Shown here: in pieces, positions 47,959 to 58,065 of the stretch
Layout: every line of letters starts with the position of its first letter
How positions within the stretch are numbered: position 1 is the stretch's first letter
Assembly: GCA_015698045.1 (NCBI GenBank)
Contig: BLAL01000194.1
Coordinates: 248,001 to 312,000, forward strand
From: Rhizophagus clarus
Lineage: Eukaryota > Glomeromycota > Glomeromycetes > Glomerales > Glomeraceae
Direction of reading: 5' to 3'
DNA: 64,000 bases
The notes under the pieces: generated by a model
Databases searched by the model: none
Seen by the model: only the letters and a program-made list of their open reading frames with translations
Told to the model about the DNA's origin: nothing
Program-made: the position numbers and the translations under genes

Positions 47959-49488
47959 TCTTAAAACCATTATAAAGTTTATGTAAAAAAAAAATCAATT
48001 AATTTAAAAATCAATTTGTTGATCTGTATAAATTTGGAATTTAATATTTGCTGATCGCAATTTTTGATCATAGATTATTGCAAAAATGATCGTCCGAGGT
48101 TACCTTGTCATTATCAAATTATGGGCAAGATTTTCATCAAATTTTTTCCCAGAGAATTATATTAATATTCATATTAATTCATATTAATTAATTTTAATAA
48201 TTAATTTTAATATTAAAATTAAAATTAAAATTAATATTAATATTAAGATGAACATGAACATGAATTTGAACCCATAATTAACAATAATTAAATTTTAGTT
48301 GGAAAAAACTGACTAGGACTAATGCAATTATGGTAATATATTAGCCTTATTGAGCAATTTGTATAACACAAAATTGCAGATCATTGCCTTCTAATATACA
48401 GAAAAGGAAGGATTTTCACAAACCATTTTTATAATAATTATCAATTATTAAATTAACAATTAATAATTAATTAATAATTATCAATTATTAAATTATTAAA
48501 TTAACAATTAATAATTATCAATTATTAAATTATTAAATTAACAATTAATAATTATCAATTATTAAATTAACAATTAATAATTATCAATTATTAAATTAAC
48601 AATTAGTAATTATCAAATTACCTATTAACTAATATCTGTTATCTGTTATTTAATATCTAATATCTATTTAATTGTTCCCTTCAGTTTTTTATCGGGACAG
48701 AGGTTCTTTAAATATGTTTTTTAAATTGAGGGAGAAAAAAAAGGGATTTTTTTTATGGCAAAAAAAAAAAAAATTTCGGTAATTTCCATGATCAACATTA
48801 TATATTTTATACGGATTAAAAAAAAATTTGTCAGCTAATCAGATGATCAGCACTACGCAATAAATTTTTTTTTTTGTTTTCAATCAGATGATCAGCATTG
48901 CGCCTATTTTTTTGAATTCTAATCTAAAAAAGTATTAGTTAATTTGATGAAAAATCGGTAAAATCCGGCAGTCATTAAACATTGGTAAAAAAAAATTACG
49001 TGATTCAGTGTTTTTCTATATTTGGTCTTTGAAAAAAAAAATTTGTCAAATTAATTGCTGACTAATGTTTTAATTACTTTTAATTAAAAAACTAATCTAA
49101 AAAAGTGTTGGATAAATTAATATAGTGAAAAAAAACTAAACGGCTAATTCTTTTTCCTAGATGATTAAAAAAAAATGTTGATTAGCTTATCGAATGATCA
49201 GCATTGCATAAAATACACTGAATTATAGTTAATTATCTTACTTGAGAGAAACAATATTTATTTTTTTTTTGTAATAATAAAAAAAATTTTTCTAGCTAAA
49301 ATATAAATTGCTAGCACTTTAAAATTCTTTCAATGAAAACAATATTAAAATAAAATAATTATTGCTAATTAAGATTAGTAATCAAAAAGAATAATATAAT
49401 TTATTTATTTAATTGTTCTAATTGTAAAAAATTTTTTTTTTTAAAAAATGGTTTTTTATTGTCATTGTTGTTTATTAGATAACAATAG
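47959..49488. other. AT-rich spacer before the Helitron genes
   Basis: It contains the short-period repeat at 48,400-48,612 and related aattaattttaatattaaaatt runs at 48,170-48,245. The words atcagatgatcagca and agctaatcagatgatcagc recur at about 48,830-48,900 and 49,170-49,215. The 5' end of the Helitron should lie here or just upstream, but no end beginning TC in the right setting could be singled out. Confidence 0.4.
48400..48612. repeat. Tandem repeat of aattatcaattattaaattaac
   Basis: About seven copies of a 25-38 bp unit made of aattatcaatt, attaaattaac and aattaataatt. The array uses only A and T plus one c per word and is rich in self-complementary words. No function inferred. Confidence 0.8.
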
Positions 49489-49498
49489 TATATAAATA
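49489..49498 (+). promoter_or_regulatory. TATA box of Helitron accessory gene
   Basis: TATATAAATA followed by gg lies 58 bp before the ATG at 49,547. The spacing is right for a core promoter, though such words are common in this DNA. Confidence 0.45.
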
Positions 49499-49546
49499 GG
49501 CTATGGTCTGTGCAAAATTTATCTTTGTAAAAAAAAAAAACTTAAA

Positions 49547-50725
49547 ATGCCCTCTGTTTTTTCAACTATAGGATATATTGTGGAAGCAGAAACAACTACC
49601 CTTAATTCTTCTGACAATTCAACATTTACAAAAGGGATAATTGCCTGTAATAGACCTGAAAAAAATGATCCTATATTCGTTAATTTTATTTCATTTAATC
49701 TACCAATAAATAACAATTGTGTATACTTGATAAATGGAAAGTTTGTAAACAACGTGACAGATCAAAGAAAATCAAATAAAAACACCCAGGAACTTCAGGT
49801 AAATATTTTTATTTATTTATTATAAAAGATCAATTTATTTATTCATTTATTTATTATATTTTGATTTATTGAAAATACTACTTTAATTTTTAGTTTAATG
49901 TAATGATGGCATATCAGATCAAGATTATTGCTAATAACACACCAGAACAAGAAATTTTTATGTCATTTCAATGTACAGTATTATCTGTTCCAATTGTTGA
50001 GGGTAATAATATACAATTTAAAACACAAGTGATAGAATTTAATGGAAAAAATCGGACAGAAATTCCCATTACATGTATTTGTCCTATACATAATTTGAGA
50101 TTATCAAATAAGGTGAATAAACTGCAAAAAGGCAACAAATTGGATACAATAGGGAATTTAATAAAAAATGAAGATGAGATCATAGTGACAGTTACATATA
50201 TTGTCTATGCTAACAACCTGAATAGTCTCTCTTCATTTGATAAAAAAGATACTATGACCAAACTTCCCTGGCTAGATCCATCAAAAGTGACAAGTGAGGA
50301 TCCACCACAAGATGTGAACAGTGATTTTTTTAACTCTATTAACGATTATAAATATGGAAAAATGGATCAAGTGGATAAAGTTGAAGGTATTATTAAGCCA
50401 TCTGATGATGATGATAATAATAGCAAAGGTATAAAAAATTTTTTATGTTTACTAATATATAACGCATTTACTGTTTTTTTTTATTATTTTAAAATTTATT
50501 ATTTTTATAATAATTTTATTTAAATTAATTTTTTTTTATGTTCATTTATTCAAAAAATTTAACTTCCACTTAGAAGAATTATCAACCAAAAAAACAAATA
50601 AAAGAAAATATAACAGAAAATCCAATAATAACCTCGCTGATGCAGATAAACCATCAAGGAGAACTCGTAAAAAGTTATCTGATTTAGCTACAGAATTTCT
50701 TGAGGGTGGGAGTGACATAGACTAA
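49547..50725 (+). CDS. Helitron accessory protein, unknown (possible OB-fold)
   Basis: Three exons: 49,547-49,798, 49,894-50,428 and 50,574-50,725, all with GT-AG introns (GTAAAT...TTTTAG; GTATAA...CTTAG). The product is 312 residues. The first 200 residues are predicted by eye to be beta-rich (FSTIGYIVEAETTT, DPIFVNFISFNLP, EQEIFMSFQCTVLSVPIVEG), which could be an OB-type single-strand DNA-binding fold. An acidic linker (SDDDDNNS) and a lysine/arginine-rich tail with nuclear-import character (KKTNKRKYNRKS, RRTRKKLSDL) follow. It lies 261 bp upstream of the Rep-helicase on the same strand. RPA-like single-strand-binding proteins are known in some plant Helitrons, so a similar helper role is an inference. 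No family was firmly recognised. Confidence 0.7.
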
Positions 50726-50986
50726 GTTATAAAAAGATAAGTTTTAAGCTATTGTCTAAATCGATTGTTTATGTAATAATAGGAATTAAATTTTGATTAT
50801 TAATAAAATTTAAAGTCACAATGAATGATTTCAGTTGATTGTACTTTATTGATAATATAATATTACTAATATATATTATTTAACAATATAAATGTACCAA
50901 CAAAGCTTTCATATTTACTATTGTTTTAAAAAATTATATATTTGACACCCTTTTTATAAAAAGTGAAAATTTTATTCTCTAAAAAA

Positions 50987-53900
50987 ATGGATGATTCAAA
51001 TGTTGATATTTACTCATTAGATGCTTATAATCTTGAAAATGATGAGTTTATACTTGACTTTGATAGTTCATGCAATTCACAAATCTCTTACAATAATGCA
51101 ATGCACCAAATAATTCAGCAGCAATCATCCCCCAATATTTTAATACCATGGAGACCATTCAAAAGACTTAATGATTTGCATAAAACATTTCAACAAACCA
51201 TATTAAATCAATTTTCTTGCCTTCCATGTTCAAATTGTGGGTATTTATTATATCCAGATAAAGCAAAATGGATACAATATAGTGAGGAATTATCATATCA
51301 ATTTGAAATAGCATTTCCAAGATCAAAACTTCCATTGCACCCATTTCCTCCTGCTCGTATTGCGGTCTGTTCTATATGTAAAAGCAATCCTAATCGAATT
51401 TTTCCTTCTTATCTAATTCCTATTCCACCTGAAATTCAAGCAATCCCATTAAGTAAACGTAAATACTTATCACCTATATATCTCCATTCCTCAATGGGTA
51501 GAACACCAGGAGTAAATCCATTTAATCAATATCATAGTATTGTTGGTACTATGAATTATTCTAAAAATATTAGATCTTTTACTTTATATTCTGGAATGTT
51601 AGGTGCATTTCTTGAATCATCTGATATTATAAATAATAATAATCATTGGTTTCATCCTACTCTCATTCAAGGATCAAATTGGCTAAAAGATAACAATCCC
51701 TACTTAAAATCATTTAATATGCACCTTGAAAATCAGGAACAGAATATTAATTCGCCATTTCCAATTGCAACACATTTTGAGGAAGAAAATATTCCTATAA
51801 TTAGATCAGGTGAAATTGTAGTTCCGAGTAATGATTTTGATGTAGAAATCCATGATGAGGATGCACATTTCAGCCGACTTATGGCAGGGTTTGCTAGAAC
51901 AGATAATAATTTGTCTCTTCCTATATCACTAAATGATCCTAATTTAGAGGCATTATTATTTCCTGATTTATATCCTGATGGTAAAGGAACATATCAAGAC
52001 TTAGTTAATCAAGGATTGATTTCAAATGTAAAAGTTGAAACCTATGGAAAATATATTAAAGAACGAATTGGAGGGAAAGATCCAAGGTTTAGATTACATC
52101 ATATATGGCCAGCATGGTCTTATCTGCAATTGGAAAAGTATCGTAATCATCAAAATAATCAGAGAATTTTTCGTCAGAATCAAATATCACAATTACATGG
52201 TCCTCCCCATGCTAGTGATTTAATTCAAAAGAGTCTTTATAATAATAATAAACTAATAGTTAATGAACAAATCACTACAACTTTACCAACTTTTATTAGA
52301 ACAGGTGACTCCTATTTTCACGAAAAAGAACATCATGTTAATGCAATGATAAATAATTATGGTTTACCTCAACTTTTTATAACATTAACAATGAGTGAAA
52401 ACAAGTGGAAACATTTAAAAAATATTTTATTAAGAACTGATAATCATGATACATTACCAACAAATCGACCATTTCATTGTACTCATCACTTTATTCATCG
52501 TTTAAGAAGTATGAAGAATAACCTCTGGAAGGATCCAGAATTAACAAATTGGGGGAAAATATTACACTTTTTTGAACGTATTGAATTTCAAAATCGTGGT
52601 GCTGCTCATATTCATGGATGCTTATGGACGACAAAATCTATTAATAACATGATAAAAGATAATGTGATAAGAGCAGATTTACCAGATTCAGAAAAAGAAC
52701 CAGAATTGTATAAACTTGTAAAGACTCACCAAATTCATACTTGTGATTTAAGATGTGGTGGACCTGCTGCTCCAGGTGAAGTTTGCAAAAAAGGATTTCC
52801 ACGACCATACTCAGAATATACATATGAAGATCCTAATAGTTCAAGGTTTATTTATAAATGTACAAAAGAACAAGATAGATGGATAGTACCATATCATGCA
52901 CCAACACTATTCATTTGGAATGCACATATGAATTTACAATATGTGACAACAAGAGGCTTTGCAAGATATATGACTAAATATATTGCAAAAAGGGAGCCAA
53001 CCCACATATTTAATATTCAGGAAGATGATAAATATAGACAACATATTCAAGGTCGCAGACTTGGAACAATGGAATTAATGTTCTTGATTCTTGGTGAAAC
53101 TATTTGTAATTCTTCTGTTAAAGTTCAGTACCTTGTAACAGATCCTCCTAGCACTAGGCAAAAATCAGTACTTCCAATTTCATTATTAAAGGTATCAAAT
53201 GAGACACCATTCTATCCAGATTCCATAGAAAAATACTTCAATAGACCAGAAAATGAGGAGTTTGATTTATTATTATATCAAGAGTATTTTGAATCATACA
53301 ATATTTCTCCTTCAAAATTAACAACATCAAAAGAAGTATATCGTGATAAACTTGGAAATTATGTTGTAAAAAGAAGAACTAAAATTATAACAAGAATACG
53401 ACATTTAAGATTAATAGATGGTGAATTATATTTCTATCAACAACTATTGCTAAGGCTTAAACCAAGAAGTGAGGAAGAGTTAAAAGGATACTTTTCAACT
53501 TATAGAGAACATTTTCTAAACAAATTTCCTGAAGTGTATCATAATGAATGCATACTATATAAAAAGAAACATCAGGAAGAGATTAATAACTTTAATGATC
53601 AATTTATTGAACTTACTCACGCATTTTTAGAAAATCTAATGGGGCTAACAAATACACAGTTTAAAGAAATAATAGGTAACCAATTAACAAAAATGAAAAT
53701 TATACCTCCAATAATTCCATTAAATACAATGTTAAGCCTTCCAAAGGATCAATATCAATGTGTCGATAGAATAGTTAGAACTTTAGGCCCAAATGATGGC
53801 AAACATTATCCATACTTCTTGATAACAGGATCTGCTGGAACAGGGAAATCTTTTGTTACTCATATTTTATTGAAGGAATTTGAAAAGAGAGGACTTTCAT

Positions 53901-55051
53901 ATTTAGTACTTGCGCCAACTGGTGTTGCTGCACAAAATATTGGTGGCTTTACCATACATTCAGCCTTAAAAATACATGCTACAAAAGGTGGTTTTCAGAC
54001 ATTAGCATTTAATGATAAAATATTAAAAGAGAATCTTAAAAAACTAAAAATTCTTATAATAGATGAAATCTCAATGGTTTCATCTGAATTATTTGATTAT
54101 CTCTCGAATATGTTTTCAAAGTTGCACTCAAATTCATTACCATTTGGAGGTATAAGTGTTATAGTTCTTGGTGACTTATTTCAATTGCCACCAGTAAGTG
54201 GAAATTATGTATTCCAATCACCTGTATGGAAGTTATTTTACCCACTTTTTTTAAGAGAAGCAAAAAGACAAGCAGAAGATCCTCAGTATTATTCATTATT
54301 AGAAGAAGCAAGATTTGGAAATATTACAGAATCAACATATAATATACTATATCAAAAGTTTCAGGATAGTTCAAATAATTTATCTTTAGAAAATGTATTA
54401 AATACAACTCACATTGTCGGTTATAGGGAAACAGCAGAACAGATTAATACTCAAATTTGCAATACTTTACCAGTTGAAAATGACAAGTTTTTAATCTCAT
54501 ATTCAAAAGACCTTATTAACGGGAAAGAGCAAGATCATGAAAGCTCAGAATATTTAATGAAATATAAGACAAACTTGCCTTCTGTTGTGAGATTACAGAT
54601 AGGTTGTCGAGTAATGTTTCTTAATAATAAATATATTAAGAAACAAATTTGTAATGGGACAATTGGTATTGTTACAGATATAAATAAGGAGAAAGAAACT
54701 GTTAGGGTAGCATTTTGTGTAAATAGAGGAATTGCTAGTATTGAAGTGGGGCTAGAACCAGCATACTTTAATATTAATGGAATGCCAGCATGTAGAATCC
54801 AGTTTCCATTGCAAAATGCTTTCGCTTTAACAGTACATAAAACACAATCAATTACATTACCACAAACTTCACTTTATTTAGATAACCAAATGTTTGCAAA
54901 AGGTCAAGCTTATGTCGCCCTAAGCAGGTGTAAATCTTGGAATGATGTAAAGATTTTGTCTCTTCAACCGGATGTATTTTCAGTGGATCAAAAGGTTAAA
55001 ATTGAATATGCGAGGCTAGAGAAAATATCAAGTAATAGGCTACCTGTTTAA
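50987..55051 (+). CDS. Helitron Rep-helicase (HUH endonuclease plus PIF1-like helicase)
   Basis: 1354 residues from the ATG at 50,987. An in-frame GTG 24 bp upstream is not needed. A Cys pair region (CLPCSNCGYL, CSICKSN) comes first, then a helitron-like N domain, then the Rep domain: FITLTMSENKW, the HUH pair in GAAHIHGCLW (about 541-543) and the two tyrosines of RYMTKYIAKRE (about 661 and 665, Y-x3-Y). The C-terminal half is a superfamily 1B PIF1 helicase: TGSAGTGKSFV Walker A (about 948-955), APTGVAAQN, LIIDEISMV Walker B (about 1023-1027), LGDLFQLPPV, and ALTVHKTQS with QAYVALSRCKS at the end. The Tyr residues nick and join single strands while the helicase peels the strand. No stop, shift or lost catalytic residue was found, and there is no intron. 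Confidence 0.95.
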   Translation: MDDSNVDIYSLDAYNLENDEFILDFDSSCNSQISYNNAMHQIIQQQSSPNILIPWRPFKRLNDLHKTFQQTILNQFSCLPCSNCGYLLYPDKAKWIQYSEELSYQFEIAFPRSKLPLHPFPPARIAVCSICKSNPNRIFPSYLIPIPPEIQAIPLSKRKYLSPIYLHSSMGRTPGVNPFNQYHSIVGTMNYSKNIRSFTLYSGMLGAFLESSDIINNNNHWFHPTLIQGSNWLKDNNPYLKSFNMHLENQEQNINSPFPIATHFEEENIPIIRSGEIVVPSNDFDVEIHDEDAHFSRLMAGFARTDNNLSLPISLNDPNLEALLFPDLYPDGKGTYQDLVNQGLISNVKVETYGKYIKERIGGKDPRFRLHHIWPAWSYLQLEKYRNHQNNQRIFRQNQISQLHGPPHASDLIQKSLYNNNKLIVNEQITTTLPTFIRTGDSYFHEKEHHVNAMINNYGLPQLFITLTMSENKWKHLKNILLRTDNHDTLPTNRPFHCTHHFIHRLRSMKNNLWKDPELTNWGKILHFFERIEFQNRGAAHIHGCLWTTKSINNMIKDNVIRADLPDSEKEPELYKLVKTHQIHTCDLRCGGPAAPGEVCKKGFPRPYSEYTYEDPNSSRFIYKCTKEQDRWIVPYHAPTLFIWNAHMNLQYVTTRGFARYMTKYIAKREPTHIFNIQEDDKYRQHIQGRRLGTMELMFLILGETICNSSVKVQYLVTDPPSTRQKSVLPISLLKVSNETPFYPDSIEKYFNRPENEEFDLLLYQEYFESYNISPSKLTTSKEVYRDKLGNYVVKRRTKIITRIRHLRLIDGELYFYQQLLLRLKPRSEEELKGYFSTYREHFLNKFPEVYHNECILYKKKHQEEINNFNDQFIELTHAFLENLMGLTNTQFKEIIGNQLTKMKIIPPIIPLNTMLSLPKDQYQCVDRIVRTLGPNDGKHYPYFLITGSAGTGKSFVTHILLKEFEKRGLSYLVLAPTGVAAQNIGGFTIHSALKIHATKGGFQTLAFNDKILKENLKKLKILIIDEISMVSSELFDYLSNMFSKLHSNSLPFGGISVIVLGDLFQLPPVSGNYVFQSPVWKLFYPLFLREAKRQAEDPQYYSLLEEARFGNITESTYNILYQKFQDSSNNLSLENVLNTTHIVGYRETAEQINTQICNTLPVENDKFLISYSKDLINGKEQDHESSEYLMKYKTNLPSVVRLQIGCRVMFLNNKYIKKQICNGTIGIVTDINKEKETVRVAFCVNRGIASIEVGLEPAYFNINGMPACRIQFPLQNAFALTVHKTQSITLPQTSLYLDNQMFAKGQAYVALSRCKSWNDVKILSLQPDVFSVDQKVKIEYARLEKISSNRLPV

Positions 55052-55160
55052 GGTGTTGGAATAAAATACTATTTAAATTCCATCTACAATTTGCTTGTAC
55101 TTGCATAAGTTTTTTAATAATAATTCCACCATCAGCTGTTAATGTTCAATGTAGGACAAG

Positions 55161-55200
55161 TGGGGGGACGAAGTCCCCCAACATGTATAGCGAACCCTAG
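55161..55200 (+). other. Helitron 3' terminus: hairpin and CTAG
   Basis: TGGGGGGAC-GAA-GTCCCCCA (55,161-55,180) forms a strong stem with a GAA loop. CTAG ends the element at 55,197-55,200 after a 16-base spacer, and T follows. This is the replication-termination signal of Helitrons. Confidence 0.85.
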
Positions 55201-55410
55201 TTCATTAGAGTAAAATTGCAATTTAGGCTCTCCTGTGGCACTTTTATTGTGCATTAATTTGAGCCATCAAATAGTAAATTTTTTGAATTTTGTTGATCAG
55301 CGAGAAATTTTTTAACTTTAATCCATCGAACATAATAATGATCATCATATGATATCATATAGTTTTTTTTTAAAAATTGTTATATAGTATTTCATGTTTT
55401 TATTTATAAA

Positions 55411-55444
55411 CTAGAATATGCGATTATTTAGGGAATTTCTCCCT
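55411..55444 (-). other. Second Helitron-type 3' terminus, minus orientation
   Basis: On minus, AGGGAGAAATTCCCT (55,430-55,444) is followed after 15 bases by CTAG (55,414-55,411) and then T. The spacer aataatcgcatatt is nearly the same as at 30,318-30,336, so both belong to one non-autonomous family. The body would extend to the right into the island and array DNA. No 5' end was found. Confidence 0.55.
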
Positions 55445-55470
55445 CTATGTTATATAATTAAACATACCTA

Positions 55471-55640
55471 TAAAGCTCCGCATGAGCTGAGCCAAGCCAA
55501 GCCATGATCAAATTGGCTTGATGGCTCACAAATCAGCTAGAAAAACTTGAGCCAGGTATTAGGCTTGGCTTTATAGGCTCAAGTTGGTAATGATCTTGGC
55601 TTGAAAAACTCAAGCCGGCTCATGGGCCAGATCAAGCTAT
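55471..55640. repeat. AAGCC/GGCTT word island
   Basis: It starts taaagctccgcatgagc and consists of gagccaagccaagcc, ggcttgatggctc, cttgagccagg, ggcttggctttataggctc and aagccggctcatgggcc: one word family in both orientations over 165 bp. The start resembles TAG-N-GCTCCG. No matching end or target duplication was established. Confidence 0.6.
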
Positions 55641-55699
55641 CATATAAAAAATATTGTGAAAATGTTTCTATGTTATTATTGTTTTATGAAAAATGCCAT

Positions 55700-56400
55700 T
55701 TTGACATCTTTTCATTTTTTTATGATAAAAACATTTAATCATTTGAAAAAAAAAATTTTTTTTTAATTAAAAAAAAATCATTTAATTAAAAATGATAAAA
55801 CTGATTTTTTTTATCGTTTAATTAAAAAAAATGATAAAAACTATCGGTTAATTGAAAAAAAATGATAAAAACTTTTTCTTTAATCGTTTTATTAAAAGAA
55901 AATGATAAAACGTTTTCTTTAATCATTTTATTAAAAAAAAATGATAAAACTGTTTTTTTTTATCGTTTAATTAAAAAAAAAGATAAAACTGATTTTTTTT
56001 ATCAGTTAATTGGAAAAAAATGATAAAAATGATTTTTTTATCATTTAATTAAAAAAAATGATAAAAAATGATTTTTTTTATCGTTTAATTAAAAAAAATG
56101 ATAAAACTGTTTTTTTTATCATTCAATTAAAAAAAAATAATAAACCTGTTTTTTTATCATTAAAAAAAACGTTTTTTGTTTTTTTTAAAAAAAAACGCAA
56201 TTTTTTAATCGTTTTAATTAAAAAAAATGATTCTTTCTGATCATTTTTTTTATTAATCACTTTTTAAAAAACATAAAACCTGTCTTATTTACGACTTCTT
56301 TAATTGTTTTAATTAAAAAAAATGATTTTTTTACGATTTAATTAAAAAACTCATTTTTTTAAATACTTTAGTTAAAAAAAGAACATCATATCAGCATTTT
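55700..56400. repeat. Hairpin array of attaaaaaaaatgataaaac units
   Basis: Roughly 20 copies of a unit near atgataaaact, gttttttttatc, gtttaattaaaaaaa. Each unit contains gataaaa/ttttatc as an inverted pair. It lies between two word islands, as do the arrays at 6.4-8.6 kb and 37.2-38.2 kb. Confidence 0.8.
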
Positions 56401-56442
56401 GATAATTGAAAAAACATTTCGCAATGTTTTTAACGTTTTTAA

Positions 56443-57303
56443 TACAGGTTGGATCAATTCGGGTGACCCATCGAGTTGACCTGATTGATCCGTTTAACTC
56501 GACTGAAGTTAAAAAAATGTTTTTTTTGATGTTTTTTTTTAAATTTGAACGCTCTTTTTTATTAAACTTTTTAAAAAAATGTATTTTTTAGCATTTTTTT
56601 TAAATTAAACTCTTTAAAAAATGCTACTTTTTGAAAAATTAAACGCCTTAACAGAAAGCGTTTTTTTTAATTAAACGCTTAACGCTTAAAAAAGGCGTTT
56701 TTTTATATAAATGCTTAATGCTTAAAAGAAAGCATTTTTTTTAATTTAACGCTTAAGAAAAGAGTGTTTTTTTTAATTTAAACACTTGAGAAAAGAGCGT
56801 ACTTTTTAATTATGAACGCTTAAAAAAAGCGTATTTTTTAAAAGTGATTAGAAAAAGCGTTATTTCCATTTCTTTAATTAAACGCCTTAAAAAAAGACGA
56901 TATTTTTAACTAAACGCCTAAAAAAAGGCGATTTTTTTAATTAAACGCCTAAAAACGGCATTTTTTTAATTATAAATGCCTAAAAAAGGCATTTTTTTTT
57001 AATTATAAATGTCTAAAAAAGGCGCTTTTTTTAATTATAAATGTCTAAAAAAGGCGCTTTTTTTAACATTTTTATAGGCAATTTGATATAAAAAAACGTT
57101 TTTCTTTTGTCACTTTGTCACTGACAACCCGCTTGACCTGTCTGATCTGACCTGATCCATTTAACCTGATCTGACCTGTCTAACCCAAAGTATTATACGG
57201 GTCAAATGGGCAGATGGGTTACCCAACCCAACCTGACCCGAAAAAAAATATCAGGTCGGGTCAAGTGGATTACCTGATCTGACCCAACCCGTTCAGAACA
57301 CTA
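56443..57303. mobile_element. hAT-like element with GACCCG ends and hairpin core
   Basis: GTTTTTAA occurs exactly at both edges (56,435-56,442 and 57,304-57,311), compatible with an 8-bp target duplication. The right terminus, GTTCAGAACACTA, is of the TAG-N-G type; the left, TACAGGTTGGATCAATTC, matches it only loosely. The interior starts and ends with GACC(C/T)G words (57,120-57,300 is dense with them) around an array of aaacgcttaaaaaaggcgttt units (56,600-57,070). It has the same plan as the 6291-8756 element but a different array word. Chance identity of the AT-rich octamer is possible. Confidence 0.55.
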
Positions 57304-57311
57304 GTTTTTAA

Positions 57312-58065
57312 CAATTTTAATAAAAATGGTTTCACAACAGTTTTTTTTCATAGTTTAATGAAAAACGTTGCAAAATGTTTTTCTTGATGATAGAACCTGA
57401 GCCAGCTTGAATTTTAGAGACAAAAAATTTAGAAATCTAATTTTTTTTATTGAAAAAAAATAGATCAATAAACCAACCAGTAAATTATCTGGATTAAAGA
57501 GTAAGCATTAAAATTACCATTTTTTAAATTCAATTTGATAAAAAAAAGTTTGTTTGGTGATATTTTTTTTAATTTATTTGAATAAAAAAATGTTTACTCA
57601 ATATTTTTTTATTCGGTTTAATAAAAATGTTAAAAGTTTCTTCTTTAATATTTTTTAATGCATTTTATTAAATAAATGTTAATAAAAAAAAGTTAAAAGT
57701 GGTATCAGCATTTTTTTAATGCAGTTTAATAAAAAACCATTAAAAATGTTATTTTTTTAAGTTGTGATGTCGGAGATTAAAGTGGAATCATCTATAAGCA
57801 TTTTGATAAAAAAAATGCTTATTTACATTTTTAAATACATTTTAATAAAAAACATATGTTGTTTTTTATGGCAATTACCCTATTATATTGGATTAAATGA
57901 ATCTGTCAACCAGTTAAATCGATACATTGAATCATAATTCAGTAAATACATTGGCATTTGTACTTCCCAACTCCCCTCTGAACATGAATTCTTGTTCTAT
58001 TAATAATACCTATTGATACATAATTTTAATATGGTTGAAAAACAAAAAATAACTTAAGAATAATA
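57312..58065. other. AT-rich spacer
   Basis: A further loose array (aaaaaatgttaaaa words, 57,540-57,860) and no gene. Confidence 0.45.

Larger units (their letters stand above)
49400..55200 (+). mobile_element. Autonomous-type Helitron with two genes
   Basis: It contains an unknown basic-tailed protein gene and, in the same direction, a full Rep-helicase gene, ending at the hairpin and CTAG at 55,161-55,200 with T following. The 3' boundary is well supported. The 5' boundary given is only a placeholder upstream of the first gene. Helitrons move by rolling-circle replication and insert between A and T without target duplication. Both genes are open, so the copy may be competent. Confidence 0.75.

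Noticed and set aside
50963-50986. Upstream start for the Helitron Rep-helicase
   Set aside because: The codon is GTG. The in-frame ATG at 50,987 has a good context and loses no domain.
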